Assembly: GCA_002706335.1 (NCBI GenBank)
Contig: PAKZ01000006.1
Coordinates: 1 to 64,000 of the forward strand
DNA from: Ahrensia sp.
GTDB lineage: Bacteria; Pseudomonadota; Alphaproteobacteria; Rhizobiales; Rhizobiaceae
Length of the DNA: 64,000 nucleotides
Direction of reading: 5' to 3'
A program made the translations under genes and the position numbers. Positions 8,955-20,184 of this stretch are shown here, in pieces. A model generated the notes under the pieces. It saw nothing but the letters and a program-made list of their open reading frames with translations, had not been told where the DNA came from and searched no databases. The stretch's first letter is position 1; each line of letters opens with the position of its first letter.

Positions 8955-9092
8955 TTACTTCTTCTTGGGGGCTGCCGCCGCCTTGCCTGCCGTCATCGGT
9001 GGCATGCCGCCAGCGGTTGCCTCCTCCTTGACGCGTTTTTCCTGCTTGGGTTTGCGAATTTCCTTGTTGCTGCGTTTCTGACCCTTGGCCAT
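8955..9092 (-). CDS. Small basic conserved protein (MAKGQKRSNKE type)
   Basis: A 45-residue, Lys-rich protein starting MAKGQKRSNKEIRKPK and ending APKKK. The N terminus matches a short hypothetical protein family I recall from many alpha- and betaproteobacteria. The ATG at 9090-9092 is chosen because the motif begins there and AAGGA lies about seven bases upstream. Longer in-frame starts would overlap the next gene. It is predicted soluble and nucleic-acid-like in charge; function unknown. It is convergent with the FAD/GcvT gene and lies just after the transglutaminase-like gene on the same strand, so the two may be cotranscribed. Confidence 0.8.
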   Translation of the reverse strand: MAKGQKRSNKEIRKPKQEKRVKEEATAGGMPPMTAGKAAAAPKKK

Positions 9093-9163
9093 GGCCGGTC
9101 CTTTCGGGGTGCGACAGGCAACGCAAATCGTTGCCGAAATCGAGATCGCGCCGCGATTGTGGC

Positions 9164-9994
9164 TTATTCGCGTCCGGCCTCGGCCTGCTCGTCGGTCGCG
9201 TCGTAGGTCCAGACGCGGAAGGCTTTCAGCTCGTGCGGGCCAAAAGAGTTCATCAGCGGCACGTCGGCGGCGTCGCGGCCGCGCGCGACGAGGATGCGGC
9301 CGATGCGGGGGCGGTTGTTGCGCGGATCGAAAGTGTGCCACCGGCCGCCGAGATAGACTTCCATCCATGCGGAGAAATCCATCGGGTTGAGGATCTCCAC
9401 GCCGATGTCGCTCAGATGGCCGTTCACATAGCGGGCCGGGATATTCATGCAGCGGCAGAGCGCGATCGCCAGATGCGCGAAGTCGCGACAGACGCCGACG
9501 CGCTCCTGCCAGGCTTCCAGCGCGGTGCGGGTGGCGCGGGCCTTCATGTAATCGAAGGCGAGGTGGTTGTGGACGAAGTCGCAGATCGCCTGAACGCGGC
9601 TCCAGCCCGGCGGAACATGTTCGAACATGTCCCAGGCGATCTGGCTCAGCTGGTCGGTTTCGCAATAGCGGCTGCCCAGAAGATAGACGAGGCAATCGTC
9701 CGGCAGGTCGGGGACCGGAATTTCTCCGGCGTCGGGAAAGGCAACGTCTTCGGTTCCCGGATCGGCGACGACGCCGTCCGCCCAGATCGAGAAGTCGCCG
9801 GCCGGCGCGGTGAAGCGTCGGCAGACATTGCCGAACAGGTCGACATAGGTGTGTGTCGGAACCTGAGGCGTGGTGACGACCCGCTCGGGCGCAGTCATGT
9901 CCTCCTTGCGCTCGGGGCGGATATCCATCAGGCAGACCATCGGCGTGGGCTGCTCGCAATGAACGGTGATGTCGTAGCCGAAGCGAATGAGCAT
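9164..9994 (-). CDS. Transglutaminase-like superfamily protein
   Basis: A 276-residue cytosolic protein with an N-terminal beta-rich domain and a transglutaminase-like core. The nucleophile motif GVCRDFAH puts Cys near residue 169, followed by NIPARYVNGHL and MDFSAWMEVYLGGRWHTFDPRN. In canonical members the catalytic His lies in an HAW-type motif; here that position is Ser (DFSAW), while His 220 and Asp 223 follow in WHTFDP. The family is common in rhizobia and its substrate is unknown. The ATG is preceded by AGGA. A 9-bp hairpin sits immediately upstream of that site. The protein may be a peptidase or amidase, or have lost classical activity. Confidence 0.85.
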   Translation of the reverse strand: MLIRFGYDITVHCEQPTPMVCLMDIRPERKEDMTAPERVVTTPQVPTHTYVDLFGNVCRRFTAPAGDFSIWADGVVADPGTEDVAFPDAGEIPVPDLPDDCLVYLLGSRYCETDQLSQIAWDMFEHVPPGWSRVQAICDFVHNHLAFDYMKARATRTALEAWQERVGVCRDFAHLAIALCRCMNIPARYVNGHLSDIGVEILNPMDFSAWMEVYLGGRWHTFDPRNNRPRIGRILVARGRDAADVPLMNSFGPHELKAFRVWTYDATDEQAEAGRE

Positions 9995-10001
9995 GAGTGT
10001 C

Positions 10002-10024
10002 CTGTCGGGGTTGTTCCCCGACAG
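10002..10024 (-). promoter_or_regulatory. Hairpin abutting the ribosome site of the transglutaminase-like gene
   Basis: Perfect arms CTGTCGGGG and CCCCGACAG with a 5-base loop. On the minus strand the second arm ends in the CAG of the CAGGA that precedes the ATG at 9994, so a folded leader would partly hide the ribosome site. This suggests translational control, but an incidental inverted repeat cannot be excluded. Confidence 0.4.
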
Positions 10025-10122
10025 AACGTATACGGTTACCGGTCCGTTCCGATAGGGTGGTAGCGCGCCAAATGCGACCTTCTATCGATTGCAGGGGCAA
10101 ACCGGACCGGTCCGGGCCGCGC

Positions 10123-11199
10123 TCACTCCATGTGATAGCCCGGCGTCGACTTCATGATCTCGCGTTCCTCGTCGTCCATGTCCTCGGGGATGCCCTCGAA
10201 GAGAGGCGTCGAGAGATAGCGTTCGCCGGTGTCGGGCAGCATGCACAGGATGACGGAGCCCGGGGCGGCCTTTTCGGCGATCTTCATCGAGACGGCGAAG
10301 GTGGAGCCGCCGGAAATGCCGGTGAGGATGCCTTCTTTTTGGGCGAGTTTCTTCGCCCAGGCGATGCCTTCCGGTCCGGGGATCGGGATCAGCTCGTCGT
10401 AATATTTCTTGTCGAGCGCTTCCTGCAGGACAAGCGGAATGAAGTCCGGTGTCCAGCCCTGGATCGGGTGTGGCTCGAAGGCGGGGTGGCTGGCGGCCGG
10501 CGCGCCGTCCGGGCCGCGCTGCTGCGCGGTGCCGCTGCCGACGAGTGCGGCGTTGGCGGGTTCGGTCAGGATGATCTTGGTCTCGGGGCGTTCCTTGCGC
10601 AGCACGCGGCCGACGCCGGAGACCGTGCCGCCGGTGCCGTAGCCGGAGACGAAATAGTCGAGTTTCTCGCCATCGAAATCGCCGATGATCTCGCGGGCGG
10701 TCGTCGCTTCGTGGATATCGGCATTGGCCGGCGTCTCGAACTGGTGGGCGAGGAACCAGCCGTGTTTCTCGGCCAGTTCGACGGCCTTGTTGTACATGCC
10801 AAGGCCCTTCTGGGCGCGCGGCGTCAGCACGACCTTGGCGCCGAGCATGCGCATCAGGCGGCGGCGTTCGACGGAGAACGAGTCGGCCATGGTGATGACA
10901 AGCGGATAGCCCTTGGCGGCGCAGACCATGGCAAGGCCGATGCCGGTATTGCCCGAGGTCGCCTCGACGACGGTCTGGCCGGGCTTCAGCTTGCCCTCGC
11001 GTTCCGCCGCCTCGATGATGTTGACGGCAAGCCTGTCCTTGACCGACGCACCGGGATTGAAGGCCTCGGCCTTGACGTAGATCGTGACGTTGTCGGGCGC
11101 GAGATTGTTGATACGGATAACCGGCGTATCGCCGATCGTATCCAGCACACTGTCGAAGAGCCGGCCGCGGCCGCTTGTTTTTCTGATTTTTCCGGACAT
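10123..11199 (-). CDS. Cysteine synthase / cystathionine beta-synthase family PLP enzyme
   Basis: A 358-residue fold-type II PLP enzyme. PGASVKDR gives the Schiff-base Lys at about residue 54. EATSGNTGIGLAM, VSGYGTGGTVSG and GISGGSTFA are the substrate- and phosphate-binding loops of O-acetylserine sulfhydrylases. It is longer than CysK (about 310), with an insertion carrying GTAQQRGPDGAPAA and an acidic C-terminal tail, a pattern common in alphaproteobacterial cysteine synthase A paralogues. The start at 11199 (MSGKIRKT) is preferred over an upstream in-frame Met because GGGAGG precedes it and similarity begins there. It is divergent from the SDR gene. Likely makes cysteine from O-acetylserine and sulfide. 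Confidence 0.87.
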   Translation of the reverse strand: MSGKIRKTSGRGRLFDSVLDTIGDTPVIRINNLAPDNVTIYVKAEAFNPGASVKDRLAVNIIEAAEREGKLKPGQTVVEATSGNTGIGLAMVCAAKGYPLVITMADSFSVERRRLMRMLGAKVVLTPRAQKGLGMYNKAVELAEKHGWFLAHQFETPANADIHEATTAREIIGDFDGEKLDYFVSGYGTGGTVSGVGRVLRKERPETKIILTEPANAALVGSGTAQQRGPDGAPAASHPAFEPHPIQGWTPDFIPLVLQEALDKKYYDELIPIPGPEGIAWAKKLAQKEGILTGISGGSTFAVSMKIAEKAAPGSVILCMLPDTGERYLSTPLFEGIPEDMDDEEREIMKSTPGYHME

Positions 11200-11358
11200 G
11201 GGCGCACCGCCTCCCTGCGGGCTTTGTGTTACGGCGGGCATCCTAACAGACAAACCGGCTGCAAGATAATTCCAGTTCCGGTATGTAAGCGCAGGGTGGG
11301 CAGCGCGGAAAAAGGCTGTTCGCCGCCAATTTGCAGATCAGAAACCCGGGAGGAGCGC

Positions 11359-12141
11359 GTGGTGGACTTCAAGAGCGTTAAAATACCCGACCTGGACGGG
11401 AGGAACGTCCTGATCACAGGGGCATCGACCGGGATCGGCGCCGCCTGTGCGAAGGCTTTCGCCGCGCAGGGCGCGCGCGTCGCCGTTCACTACAATTCAA
11501 GCGCCGAGGCCGCCAAGGCGGTGGCGGCGGAGATCGAACAAGCGGGCGGGCACGCGGCACTGGTCAAGGCGGATTTCTCGGTCTCGAGCGAAGTGCGCCG
11601 CGCGGTGGAAGAGGCGGCCGATAGTCTCGGCGGCCTCGACGGGCTGATCAACAATGCCGGCGGCATGGTCAAGCGCGTCAACTACGAGGACGCGACCGAT
11701 GCCGATTATGACGCGATCATGGACCTCAATGCGCGGTCGGTCGTAGCGGCGACACGGGCCGCAATTCCGTACATGAAGGAAAAGGGCGGCTTTATCGTCA
11801 ACACCTCGTCGATCGCGGGGCGCAACGGCGCCAGCGGCGGAGCCGGGCTCTACGGTTCGTCGAAAGCGTTCGTCTCCAATGTCACGCGCGGCATGGCCAA
11901 GGAACTCATCGCCTACAATATTCGCGTCAATGCGGTCGCGCCCGGCGTCATCCTGACACCGTTCCAGGAACGCTACACGAAGCCGGAACAGCTGGACGCG
12001 ATGTTGGCCACGATCCCGCAGGGGCGACACGGGGTCGCCGAGGATTGCGTCGGCGCCTATCTGTTCCTCGCCTCCGGGATGCTGTCCGGTTACATGATCG
12101 GCCAGGTTCTGGAAGTGAATGGCGGACAGCTTATGCCTTAA
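11359..12141 (+). CDS. Short-chain dehydrogenase/reductase (FabG-like)
   Basis: A 260-residue classical SDR. It has the cofactor motif TGASTGIG at residues 20-27, NNAGG near 98, the catalytic Ser in NTSSIAG and YGSSK with Tyr at about residue 165 and Lys 169, then NAVAPGVILTPF. The C-terminal YMIGQVLEVNGGQL is typical of 3-oxoacyl-ACP reductase-like members. The start is a GTG five bases after GGGAGG; the next codon is also GTG, so the true start may be one codon later. The methyltransferase gene follows after 11 bases and is probably cotranscribed. Substrate unknown. Confidence 0.87.
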   Translation: MVDFKSVKIPDLDGRNVLITGASTGIGAACAKAFAAQGARVAVHYNSSAEAAKAVAAEIEQAGGHAALVKADFSVSSEVRRAVEEAADSLGGLDGLINNAGGMVKRVNYEDATDADYDAIMDLNARSVVAATRAAIPYMKEKGGFIVNTSSIAGRNGASGGAGLYGSSKAFVSNVTRGMAKELIAYNIRVNAVAPGVILTPFQERYTKPEQLDAMLATIPQGRHGVAEDCVGAYLFLASGMLSGYMIGQVLEVNGGQLMP

Positions 12142-12152
12142 GGGAGGCCCCG

Positions 12153-12881
12153 ATGGACGGCTTTACCGCATCCACTTTCGGCGAATTGAATGCCGACGAA
12201 TATGACGACCTGCACGACCCGGGGACCACGGAGCAAACGGTTCGGCTGATTTCCGAGATCGCGGGAAACGGGCGTATCCTCGAACTGGCGATCGGAACCG
12301 GACGCATTGCGCTGCCGCTTGCCGCTATGGGCCATGATGTTTCGGGGATCGAGGGATCGCCGGACATGGTCGCCAAGTTGCGGGAGAAGCCGGGGGGCGA
12401 GGCATTGCGCGTGGAAATCGGCGATTTTGCCGATGTCGGCATCGAAGGCCCTTTCGACCACGTCTTCCTTGTCTTCAACACGCTGTTCAACCTGCAGAGC
12501 CAGGAAGACCAGATACGCTGTTTCGCGAATGTCGCGGAGCGGCTGTCTGAGGGCGGCACTTTTCTTGTCGAGACCTTCGTTCCCGACTTTACCGGGTTCT
12601 CTGACGGGCAACGCGTGCAGACGAAGCGGCTCGACCGGGCCTCGGTTTGGATCGAAGCGGCCCTGCACGATCCTGTTCGCCAGCTTTTCGAGTTCCAGCG
12701 CATACGCATAACCCCAGACGGCACGAAGCTCGTGCCGCTGCCGATGCGCTATTCCTGGCCGGCCGAGATCGATTTGATGGCGCGGCTCGCCGGATTGACG
12801 CTGGTCGAGCGCTGGGGCGGCTGGGACCGGCAGCCCTTCGACGGATCGAGCAGGATGCACGTCTCCGTCTACCGCAAGTGA
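12153..12881 (+). CDS. Class I SAM-dependent methyltransferase
   Basis: A 242-residue Rossmann-fold methyltransferase. Motif I is ILELAIGTGRIALPLA near residues 39-54, followed by GIEGSPDMV (motif II) and FDHVFLVFNTLFNL (motif IV region). The remainder, with RYSWPAEIDLMARLAGL, matches the general small-molecule methyltransferase family seen in rhizobia. GGGAGG lies six bases before the ATG and the gene starts 11 bases after the SDR stop. The target is unknown. Pairing with the SDR suggests a joint small-molecule modification, which is only inference. Confidence 0.83.
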   Translation: MDGFTASTFGELNADEYDDLHDPGTTEQTVRLISEIAGNGRILELAIGTGRIALPLAAMGHDVSGIEGSPDMVAKLREKPGGEALRVEIGDFADVGIEGPFDHVFLVFNTLFNLQSQEDQIRCFANVAERLSEGGTFLVETFVPDFTGFSDGQRVQTKRLDRASVWIEAALHDPVRQLFEFQRIRITPDGTKLVPLPMRYSWPAEIDLMARLAGLTLVERWGGWDRQPFDGSSRMHVSVYRK

Positions 12882-12933
12882 TCGACGCCCTGCGATCCGG
12901 TTCTGTGGCGGCCGGGAAGCGGTGACGCTCTGG

Positions 12934-15651
<2,718 letters not shown>

Positions 15652-15843
15652 CCAGGATGGCTCCGGAAAGGGCGTGGCGTCTATTCGGATGCGTTACCAC
15701 ACTAACCGGCGACATTGCACAAATGCTACCTGCGCGGGGGCGTGTCTTCGTGTCGCGGCGGATGCGCGCCGGCGCCGTCATATCCCTGTCACGCGACTCT
15801 GGGATTTGGCGTCCCATGGGACGCAGGCAGTGACGGGCCGGAC

Positions 15844-16662
15844 ATGGAAAAGAAAATCCGCACGATTTTCCTCTCGGACATCCATCTGGGGACGCGCGGC
15901 TGCCGGGCGGACATGCTGCTCGAGTTCCTGCGCGAATACGACGCCGAGCGGATCTATCTCGTCGGCGATATCTTCGACGGCTGGCGGCTGAAGCGGGGCT
16001 GGTACTGGCCGCAATCGCACAACGACGTGGTGCAGAAGCTGTTGCGCAAGGCGCGCAAGGGCACAGAGATCATTTATGTGCCGGGCAACCATGACGAGGT
16101 CATGCGCCACTATCTTGGCACGCATTTCGGCGGGATCGAGGTGCGCAACCGCGACATCCACGAAACGGCAGACGGCCGCAAGCTGCTGGTCATCCATGGC
16201 GACCAGTTCGACATGGTGGTGGTCAACGCCAAGTGGCTCGCCCATGTCGGCGACGTCGCCTACACGGTCGCGCTGGCGGTGAACTTCTGGTTCAACAGGG
16301 TGCGTCGGCTCTGGGGCGGACAATACTGGTCGCTGTCGAAATGGGCGAAGTTGCGGGTCAAACAAGCGGTCAGTTTCATCGGCGCCTATGAGTCGATCCT
16401 GGTCGCCGAAGCGGCGAAGGCCGGCGTCGACGGGGTCGTCTGCGGCCATATCCATCATGCGGCGCTCGAGACGATGAACGGCATCCAGTACGTCAATACG
16501 GGCGACTGGGTGGAAAGCTGCACGGCGATCACCGAGGATTTCGACGGCACGCTGCGGCTGGTCGACTGGTCGGCGGTGACGCGCGAACGTGCGGCGCGCC
16601 ACCTGCCGGCGCTGCCGCAGCCTTCGCCCGCCAATTCGAAAGAACAGAAGACGGCGGCCTGA
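15844..16662 (+). CDS. UDP-2,3-diacylglucosamine diphosphatase-like metallophosphoesterase
   Basis: A 272-residue calcineurin-like phosphoesterase with all metal motifs: LSDIHLG, VGDIFDGW, PGNHDEV, VIHGDQFD and CGHIHHAA. The fold and spacing resemble LpxH-type and related lipid phosphoesterases. It is read together with btaA and btaB (31-base gap to btaA), an arrangement found in several alphaproteobacteria. There it may supply or recycle diacylglycerol for betaine lipid under phosphate limitation; that role is inference. The start ATG at 15844 gives MEKKIRTIFLSDIH. A longer in-frame start exists but adds a Cys/Arg-rich segment unlike the family. Confidence 0.85.
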   Translation: MEKKIRTIFLSDIHLGTRGCRADMLLEFLREYDAERIYLVGDIFDGWRLKRGWYWPQSHNDVVQKLLRKARKGTEIIYVPGNHDEVMRHYLGTHFGGIEVRNRDIHETADGRKLLVIHGDQFDMVVVNAKWLAHVGDVAYTVALAVNFWFNRVRRLWGGQYWSLSKWAKLRVKQAVSFIGAYESILVAEAAKAGVDGVVCGHIHHAALETMNGIQYVNTGDWVESCTAITEDFDGTLRLVDWSAVTRERAARHLPALPQPSPANSKEQKTAA

Positions 16663-16693
16663 GCCGCCAGACGAGGAAAGACACCGCCTGCCC

Positions 16694-17923
16694 ATGAGCG
16701 ATACGCTGACAGTTCAGGAGCAGCTCGGCGCTGCGGTTCACCAGAATTCCGCCCTGTCGAAGACGGGCCTTCTCGAGCGCGTCTTTTCGCGGGCCTTCAA
16801 CGGGCTTGTCTATCCGCAGATCTGGGAAGACCCGGATGTGGATATGGCTGCGCTGGAAATCGGGCCGGACAAGCACCTCGTCTGCATTGCCTCGGGCGGC
16901 TGCAATCTCGCGAGCTATCTGACGAAGGGGCCGGCCTCGATCACGGCGGTGGATCTGTCGCCAGCACACGTTGCGCTCAACCGGATGAAGCTCAAGGCGG
17001 CGCGGCACCTGCCGGATCACGAGAGCTTTTACGGGCTTTTCGGACACGCCAATCTGCGCGGCAATTCGGACCTGTTCGACCGGCACATCGCGCCGCATTG
17101 CGACGATGCGACCCGCGCCTACTGGACCGAGCGGCGCGGCGTCTTCGGCCGTCGCATCGACATGTTCGAGGACGGGTTCTACCGGTCCGGCATGCTCGGC
17201 CGGTTCATCGGCTCGGCGCATGTGCTGGCGCGGCTGCTGGGCGTCGACCTGAAATCCTATCTCTCATGCGCGACGCTGGACGAACAGGCCGCATGGTTCG
17301 AGGCGAATCTCGCGCCGGCGCTGGAGAAGCCGCTGGTCAAGCGGATCGTGCGCAACCGCGCCTCGCTGATCGGGCTCGGTATTCCGCCGCAGCAATATGA
17401 CGAACTGGCGGGTGCCGCCGACGGCGACATGCTGGCGGTGCTGCGCGAGCGGACGCGGGCGTTGTTCTGCGACTTTCCGCTGTCGGAGAATTATTTCGCC
17501 TGGCAGGCGGTCGCGCGGGGCTACAAGCCGGAGGGCGACGGACCGGTTCCGCCCTATCTGAAGGCGGAGAACTTCGAGGCTCTGAAGGCCAATGCCGGGC
17601 GCGCGCAAATCCACAACCGCTCGCTGACCGACCTGCTGGGCGAGATGCCGGCGGCGTCGAAACACGGTTACGTGCTGCTCGACGCGCAGGACTGGATGAC
17701 CGACCGGCAACTGAACGATCTCTGGTCGCAGATCACGAGGACGGCTGCGCCGGGCGCGCGCGTCATTTTCCGAACGGCGGGCGTTCCCTCCATCCTGCCG
17801 GGCCGGGCCGACGATGCGATCCTCGGCCGCTGGACCTATCACGCGGAAAAATCCGCGGCATGGACGCGCGCGGACCGATCGGCGATCTATGGCGGATTCC
17901 ATCTCTACACGCTGGACGGCTAG
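16694..17923 (+). CDS. btaA: BtaA: S-adenosylmethionine:diacylglycerol 3-amino-3-carboxypropyltransferase
   Basis: A 409-residue DUF3419 protein, the family of BtaA. It transfers the aminocarboxypropyl group of AdoMet to diacylglycerol, giving diacylglyceryl-homoserine, the first step of the betaine lipid DGTS. Family-like features are NGLVYPQIWEDP near residue 38, the AdoMet loop CIASGGCNLASYL, ITAVDLSPAHVALN and the C-terminal GYVLLDAQDWM. Length is normal for BtaA. The ATG at 16694 starts MSDTLTVQEQ, the usual BtaA N terminus. btaB begins four bases after its stop, so the two are translationally linked. It probably acts at the inner membrane surface. Confidence 0.93.
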   Translation: MSDTLTVQEQLGAAVHQNSALSKTGLLERVFSRAFNGLVYPQIWEDPDVDMAALEIGPDKHLVCIASGGCNLASYLTKGPASITAVDLSPAHVALNRMKLKAARHLPDHESFYGLFGHANLRGNSDLFDRHIAPHCDDATRAYWTERRGVFGRRIDMFEDGFYRSGMLGRFIGSAHVLARLLGVDLKSYLSCATLDEQAAWFEANLAPALEKPLVKRIVRNRASLIGLGIPPQQYDELAGAADGDMLAVLRERTRALFCDFPLSENYFAWQAVARGYKPEGDGPVPPYLKAENFEALKANAGRAQIHNRSLTDLLGEMPAASKHGYVLLDAQDWMTDRQLNDLWSQITRTAAPGARVIFRTAGVPSILPGRADDAILGRWTYHAEKSAAWTRADRSAIYGGFHLYTLDG

Positions 17924-17927
17924 GCCT

Positions 17928-18608
17928 ATGGTTCAGGTCATGGAGCGCGAGCAGCCGTCACAGTCCGCGGATGCCCATGGCGGGCTGATGGACGCGATCT
18001 ATCGCCATCAGCGGCACTTCTATGACGCGACCCGCAAATATTTCCTGCTTGGCCGCGACCGGCTGATCGCCGATCTCGATGCGGGTCAAGGGATGACGGT
18101 GCTGGAAGCGGCCTGCGGCACCGGGCGCAACCTGATCGTCGCGGCGAGGCGTTACCCGAAAGCGCGCTTCTACGGCTTTGATATTTCGACCGAAATGCTG
18201 AAGCAGGCGTGCCGCAATGTCGACAAGGCCGGGTTGTCCGGGCGGATCGTGCTGGCGCAGGCAGATGCGACGGTTTTCGACCCGCAAGCGCTGTTCGGCG
18301 TCGGGGCTTTCGACCGGATATTTCTCTCCTATGCGGTGTCGATGATCCCGCCATGGCGGGCGGCAATCGAAGAGGCGGTGCGGCATCTGACGCCGGGCGG
18401 CGCGCTGCATGTCGTCGATTTCGGCCAGCAGGACCATTTGCCTGGCTGGTTCCGGGCGGGACTCATCGCCTGGCTGGCGAAATTCCATGTCGAGCCGCGC
18501 GCAGACCTCGAACCGGTGCTCGAGGCGGCGGCGCGGGAGGCGGGTGCATCGCTCGCCTTCTACAGCCTTTATCGCGACTATGCGCGTTACGGTGTCATCC
18601 GCCGCTGA
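17928..18608 (+). CDS. btaB: BtaB: diacylglyceryl-homoserine N-methyltransferase
   Basis: A 226-residue class I methyltransferase with motif I VLEAACGTGRNL near residue 59, FYGFDISTEML and a DRIFLSYAVSMIPPW motif IV. The DAIYRHQRHFYDATRKYFLLGRDRLI segment near the start matches BtaB. The enzyme methylates diacylglyceryl-homoserine three times with AdoMet to form DGTS. It follows btaA after four bases. A second Met four codons in is an alternative start. In other alphaproteobacteria the pair is induced by phosphate starvation through PhoB; I could not identify a clear Pho box here. Confidence 0.92.
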   Translation: MVQVMEREQPSQSADAHGGLMDAIYRHQRHFYDATRKYFLLGRDRLIADLDAGQGMTVLEAACGTGRNLIVAARRYPKARFYGFDISTEMLKQACRNVDKAGLSGRIVLAQADATVFDPQALFGVGAFDRIFLSYAVSMIPPWRAAIEEAVRHLTPGGALHVVDFGQQDHLPGWFRAGLIAWLAKFHVEPRADLEPVLEAAAREAGASLAFYSLYRDYARYGVIRR

Positions 18609-18674
18609 GCCGTTGCGGCGACCCGCGCCGATGTCCTATCAGGGCGGGACACACCAAGCGAGGAGCTTTGCACC

Positions 18675-19343
18675 ATGCCCATGATCACCCTGACAGCATC
18701 CGACGGTTTCGAACTCGGGGCCTATCGCGCCGATCCGGAAGGCGCGCCGAAGGGCGGCATCGTGGTGATCCAGGAAATCTTCGGCGTGAACTCGCATATC
18801 CGCTCGATCTGCGACCGGCTGGCCGCCGACGGCTATGTCGCGATCGCACCGGCGATGTTCGACCGCGTGCAGCCGAATTTCGAATCCGGCTACTCGCCGG
18901 AGGAAGTCGAAAAGGCGCGCGGCTTCATCGCCGATCCGGACTGGGACGCGTTTCTTCGCGACACGGAAGCGGCGGCTGCGGCGCTTGACGGCACCGGCAA
19001 GGTCGGGATCGTCGGCTTCTGCCTCGGCGGGTCGATCGCCTTCCTGGCGGCAACGCGGCTGAAAGGGTTCTCGGCGGCGGTCGGCTTCTATGGCGGCAAG
19101 ATTGCGGCGCATGCGGACGAGGTTCCGCAGTGCCCGGTCCAGTTGCATTATGGCTCGGAGGATCACGGTATTCCGATGAGCAATGTCGACACGGTGAAGG
19201 AAAAGCGGCCGGACGTGGAAATCTTCGTCTATGAAGGCGCGGGCCATGGCTTCAACTGCGACGAAAGGGCGAGTTTCCACCCGGAAGCAGCAAAGCTCGC
19301 GTGGGGCCGGACGCAGGCGTTTCTCGCCGCCAATGTCGACTGA
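18675..19343 (+). CDS. Dienelactone hydrolase family protein
   Basis: A 222-residue alpha/beta hydrolase. The nucleophile is Cys 116 in GFCLGGS, as in dienelactone hydrolases, with a likely acid in GSEDHGIP and the His in EGAGHGFNC. The N-terminal half has IVVIQEIFGVNSHI and APAMFDRV, both typical. Its natural substrate is unclear: such proteins are widespread and only a few belong to chlorocatechol degradation. GAGGAG lies 15 bases before the ATG with a second in-frame ATG at codon 3. It is transcribed downstream of btaB after a 66-base gap and may or may not be part of that transcript. Confidence 0.88.
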   Translation: MPMITLTASDGFELGAYRADPEGAPKGGIVVIQEIFGVNSHIRSICDRLAADGYVAIAPAMFDRVQPNFESGYSPEEVEKARGFIADPDWDAFLRDTEAAAAALDGTGKVGIVGFCLGGSIAFLAATRLKGFSAAVGFYGGKIAAHADEVPQCPVQLHYGSEDHGIPMSNVDTVKEKRPDVEIFVYEGAGHGFNCDERASFHPEAAKLAWGRTQAFLAANVD

Positions 19344-19366
19344 TCTGTTTCCGCAACGGAACTGAA

Positions 19367-19389
19367 ATCCGGCCTTTTTTTGGCCGGAT
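19367..19389. terminator. Inverted repeat with T7 loop after the dienelactone hydrolase gene
   Basis: Arms ATCCGGCC and GGCCGGAT enclose a run of seven T. It lies 24 bases after the stop codon and right after a smaller TTCCG/CGGAA hairpin. The T-run is in the loop, not in the tail, so termination may use the smaller hairpin followed by the T-run. A plausible but unusual terminator. Confidence 0.45.
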
Positions 19390-19451
19390 CGCCGCGCCAA
19401 TCGTCGTCACATGGGCGATAGCGGCAAAGCGGGGCAGGGCGTGCAAATCGG

Positions 19452-20171
19452 ATGACGGACGCCGCGCTTTTTCCCGCACCGCCGGAGGCGTTCTGGCGAG
19501 CGCCGTTTCCGCCACGGGAGCGGTCGCCCCGGCTGGCCGCGGCAGGCTCGATCGCGCTGCACGCGGCGATCTTCGCGGCCGCGATCCTGCTGATCCACGT
19601 TCCGGCCCCCGAGGAGCCGCCCGAGCGTCGCGTCAATGTCGAGATCATTGATGCGGGCCGGTTCGACGAGGCTTTTGCGCCCGAAGCGCCGGAAGCGCCG
19701 GAAGCGCCGGCCGAACCGGACGAGGCGCGCTTCGCCCCTCAACAGGATCTGCCGGAGGTGCGCCCGGACGGGTTGATCGTCGCGCGGACGCTGCGCTCCG
19801 ATTCGGTGCTCGGCGATCCGCGTAGCGCGGACGCGAGGGCCGCGTTGCCGATGATGCAATCCGACGAGCGGTTGCTGCAGCTTTGCGGCATCGAGGCGAT
19901 GGCGCAGGTGGCAGACCTCGGTGACGAATATGCGCCGGACATGATCGTCACCTATGCGATGGACGATGTGCGGATAAAGGGCAGCACCGCGAGGGCCCCG
20001 GGCGCGGCGATGCGCAGCAAGGGCCATTGGTTCAATCTGCGCTTCGAATGTTCCGTGACGCCGGATCTCGAACATGTCGTCGCCTTCGCCTTCAAGCTGG
20101 GCGAGGCCATTCCCGAGGCGGAGTGGGAAGGCCACAATCTCGTCGCGGGCGAGGATCTCGATCACCACTGA
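19452..20171 (+). CDS. DUF930 domain-containing protein
   Basis: A 239-residue protein of the DUF930 family, found in rhizobia and of unknown function. Residues about 28-48 form one membrane helix (AAAGSIALHAAIFAAAILLI), after which comes a Pro/Glu/Ala-rich linker with the short repeat EAP. The conserved C-terminal domain holds SDERLLQLCGIEAMAQVADL and HWFNLRFECSVTPDLEHVVAF. The layout (short inside, one anchor, Pro-rich spacer, periplasmic domain) resembles TonB-like proteins. It stands alone, convergent with the LysR gene 13 bases beyond its stop. Confidence 0.85.
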   Translation: MTDAALFPAPPEAFWRAPFPPRERSPRLAAAGSIALHAAIFAAAILLIHVPAPEEPPERRVNVEIIDAGRFDEAFAPEAPEAPEAPAEPDEARFAPQQDLPEVRPDGLIVARTLRSDSVLGDPRSADARAALPMMQSDERLLQLCGIEAMAQVADLGDEYAPDMIVTYAMDDVRIKGSTARAPGAAMRSKGHWFNLRFECSVTPDLEHVVAFAFKLGEAIPEAEWEGHNLVAGEDLDHH

Positions 20172-20184
20172 AGGCTGGCTGCTT

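Noticed and set aside
16529-17221. 230-residue antisense frame in btaA
   Set aside because: Shadow frame without domain features.
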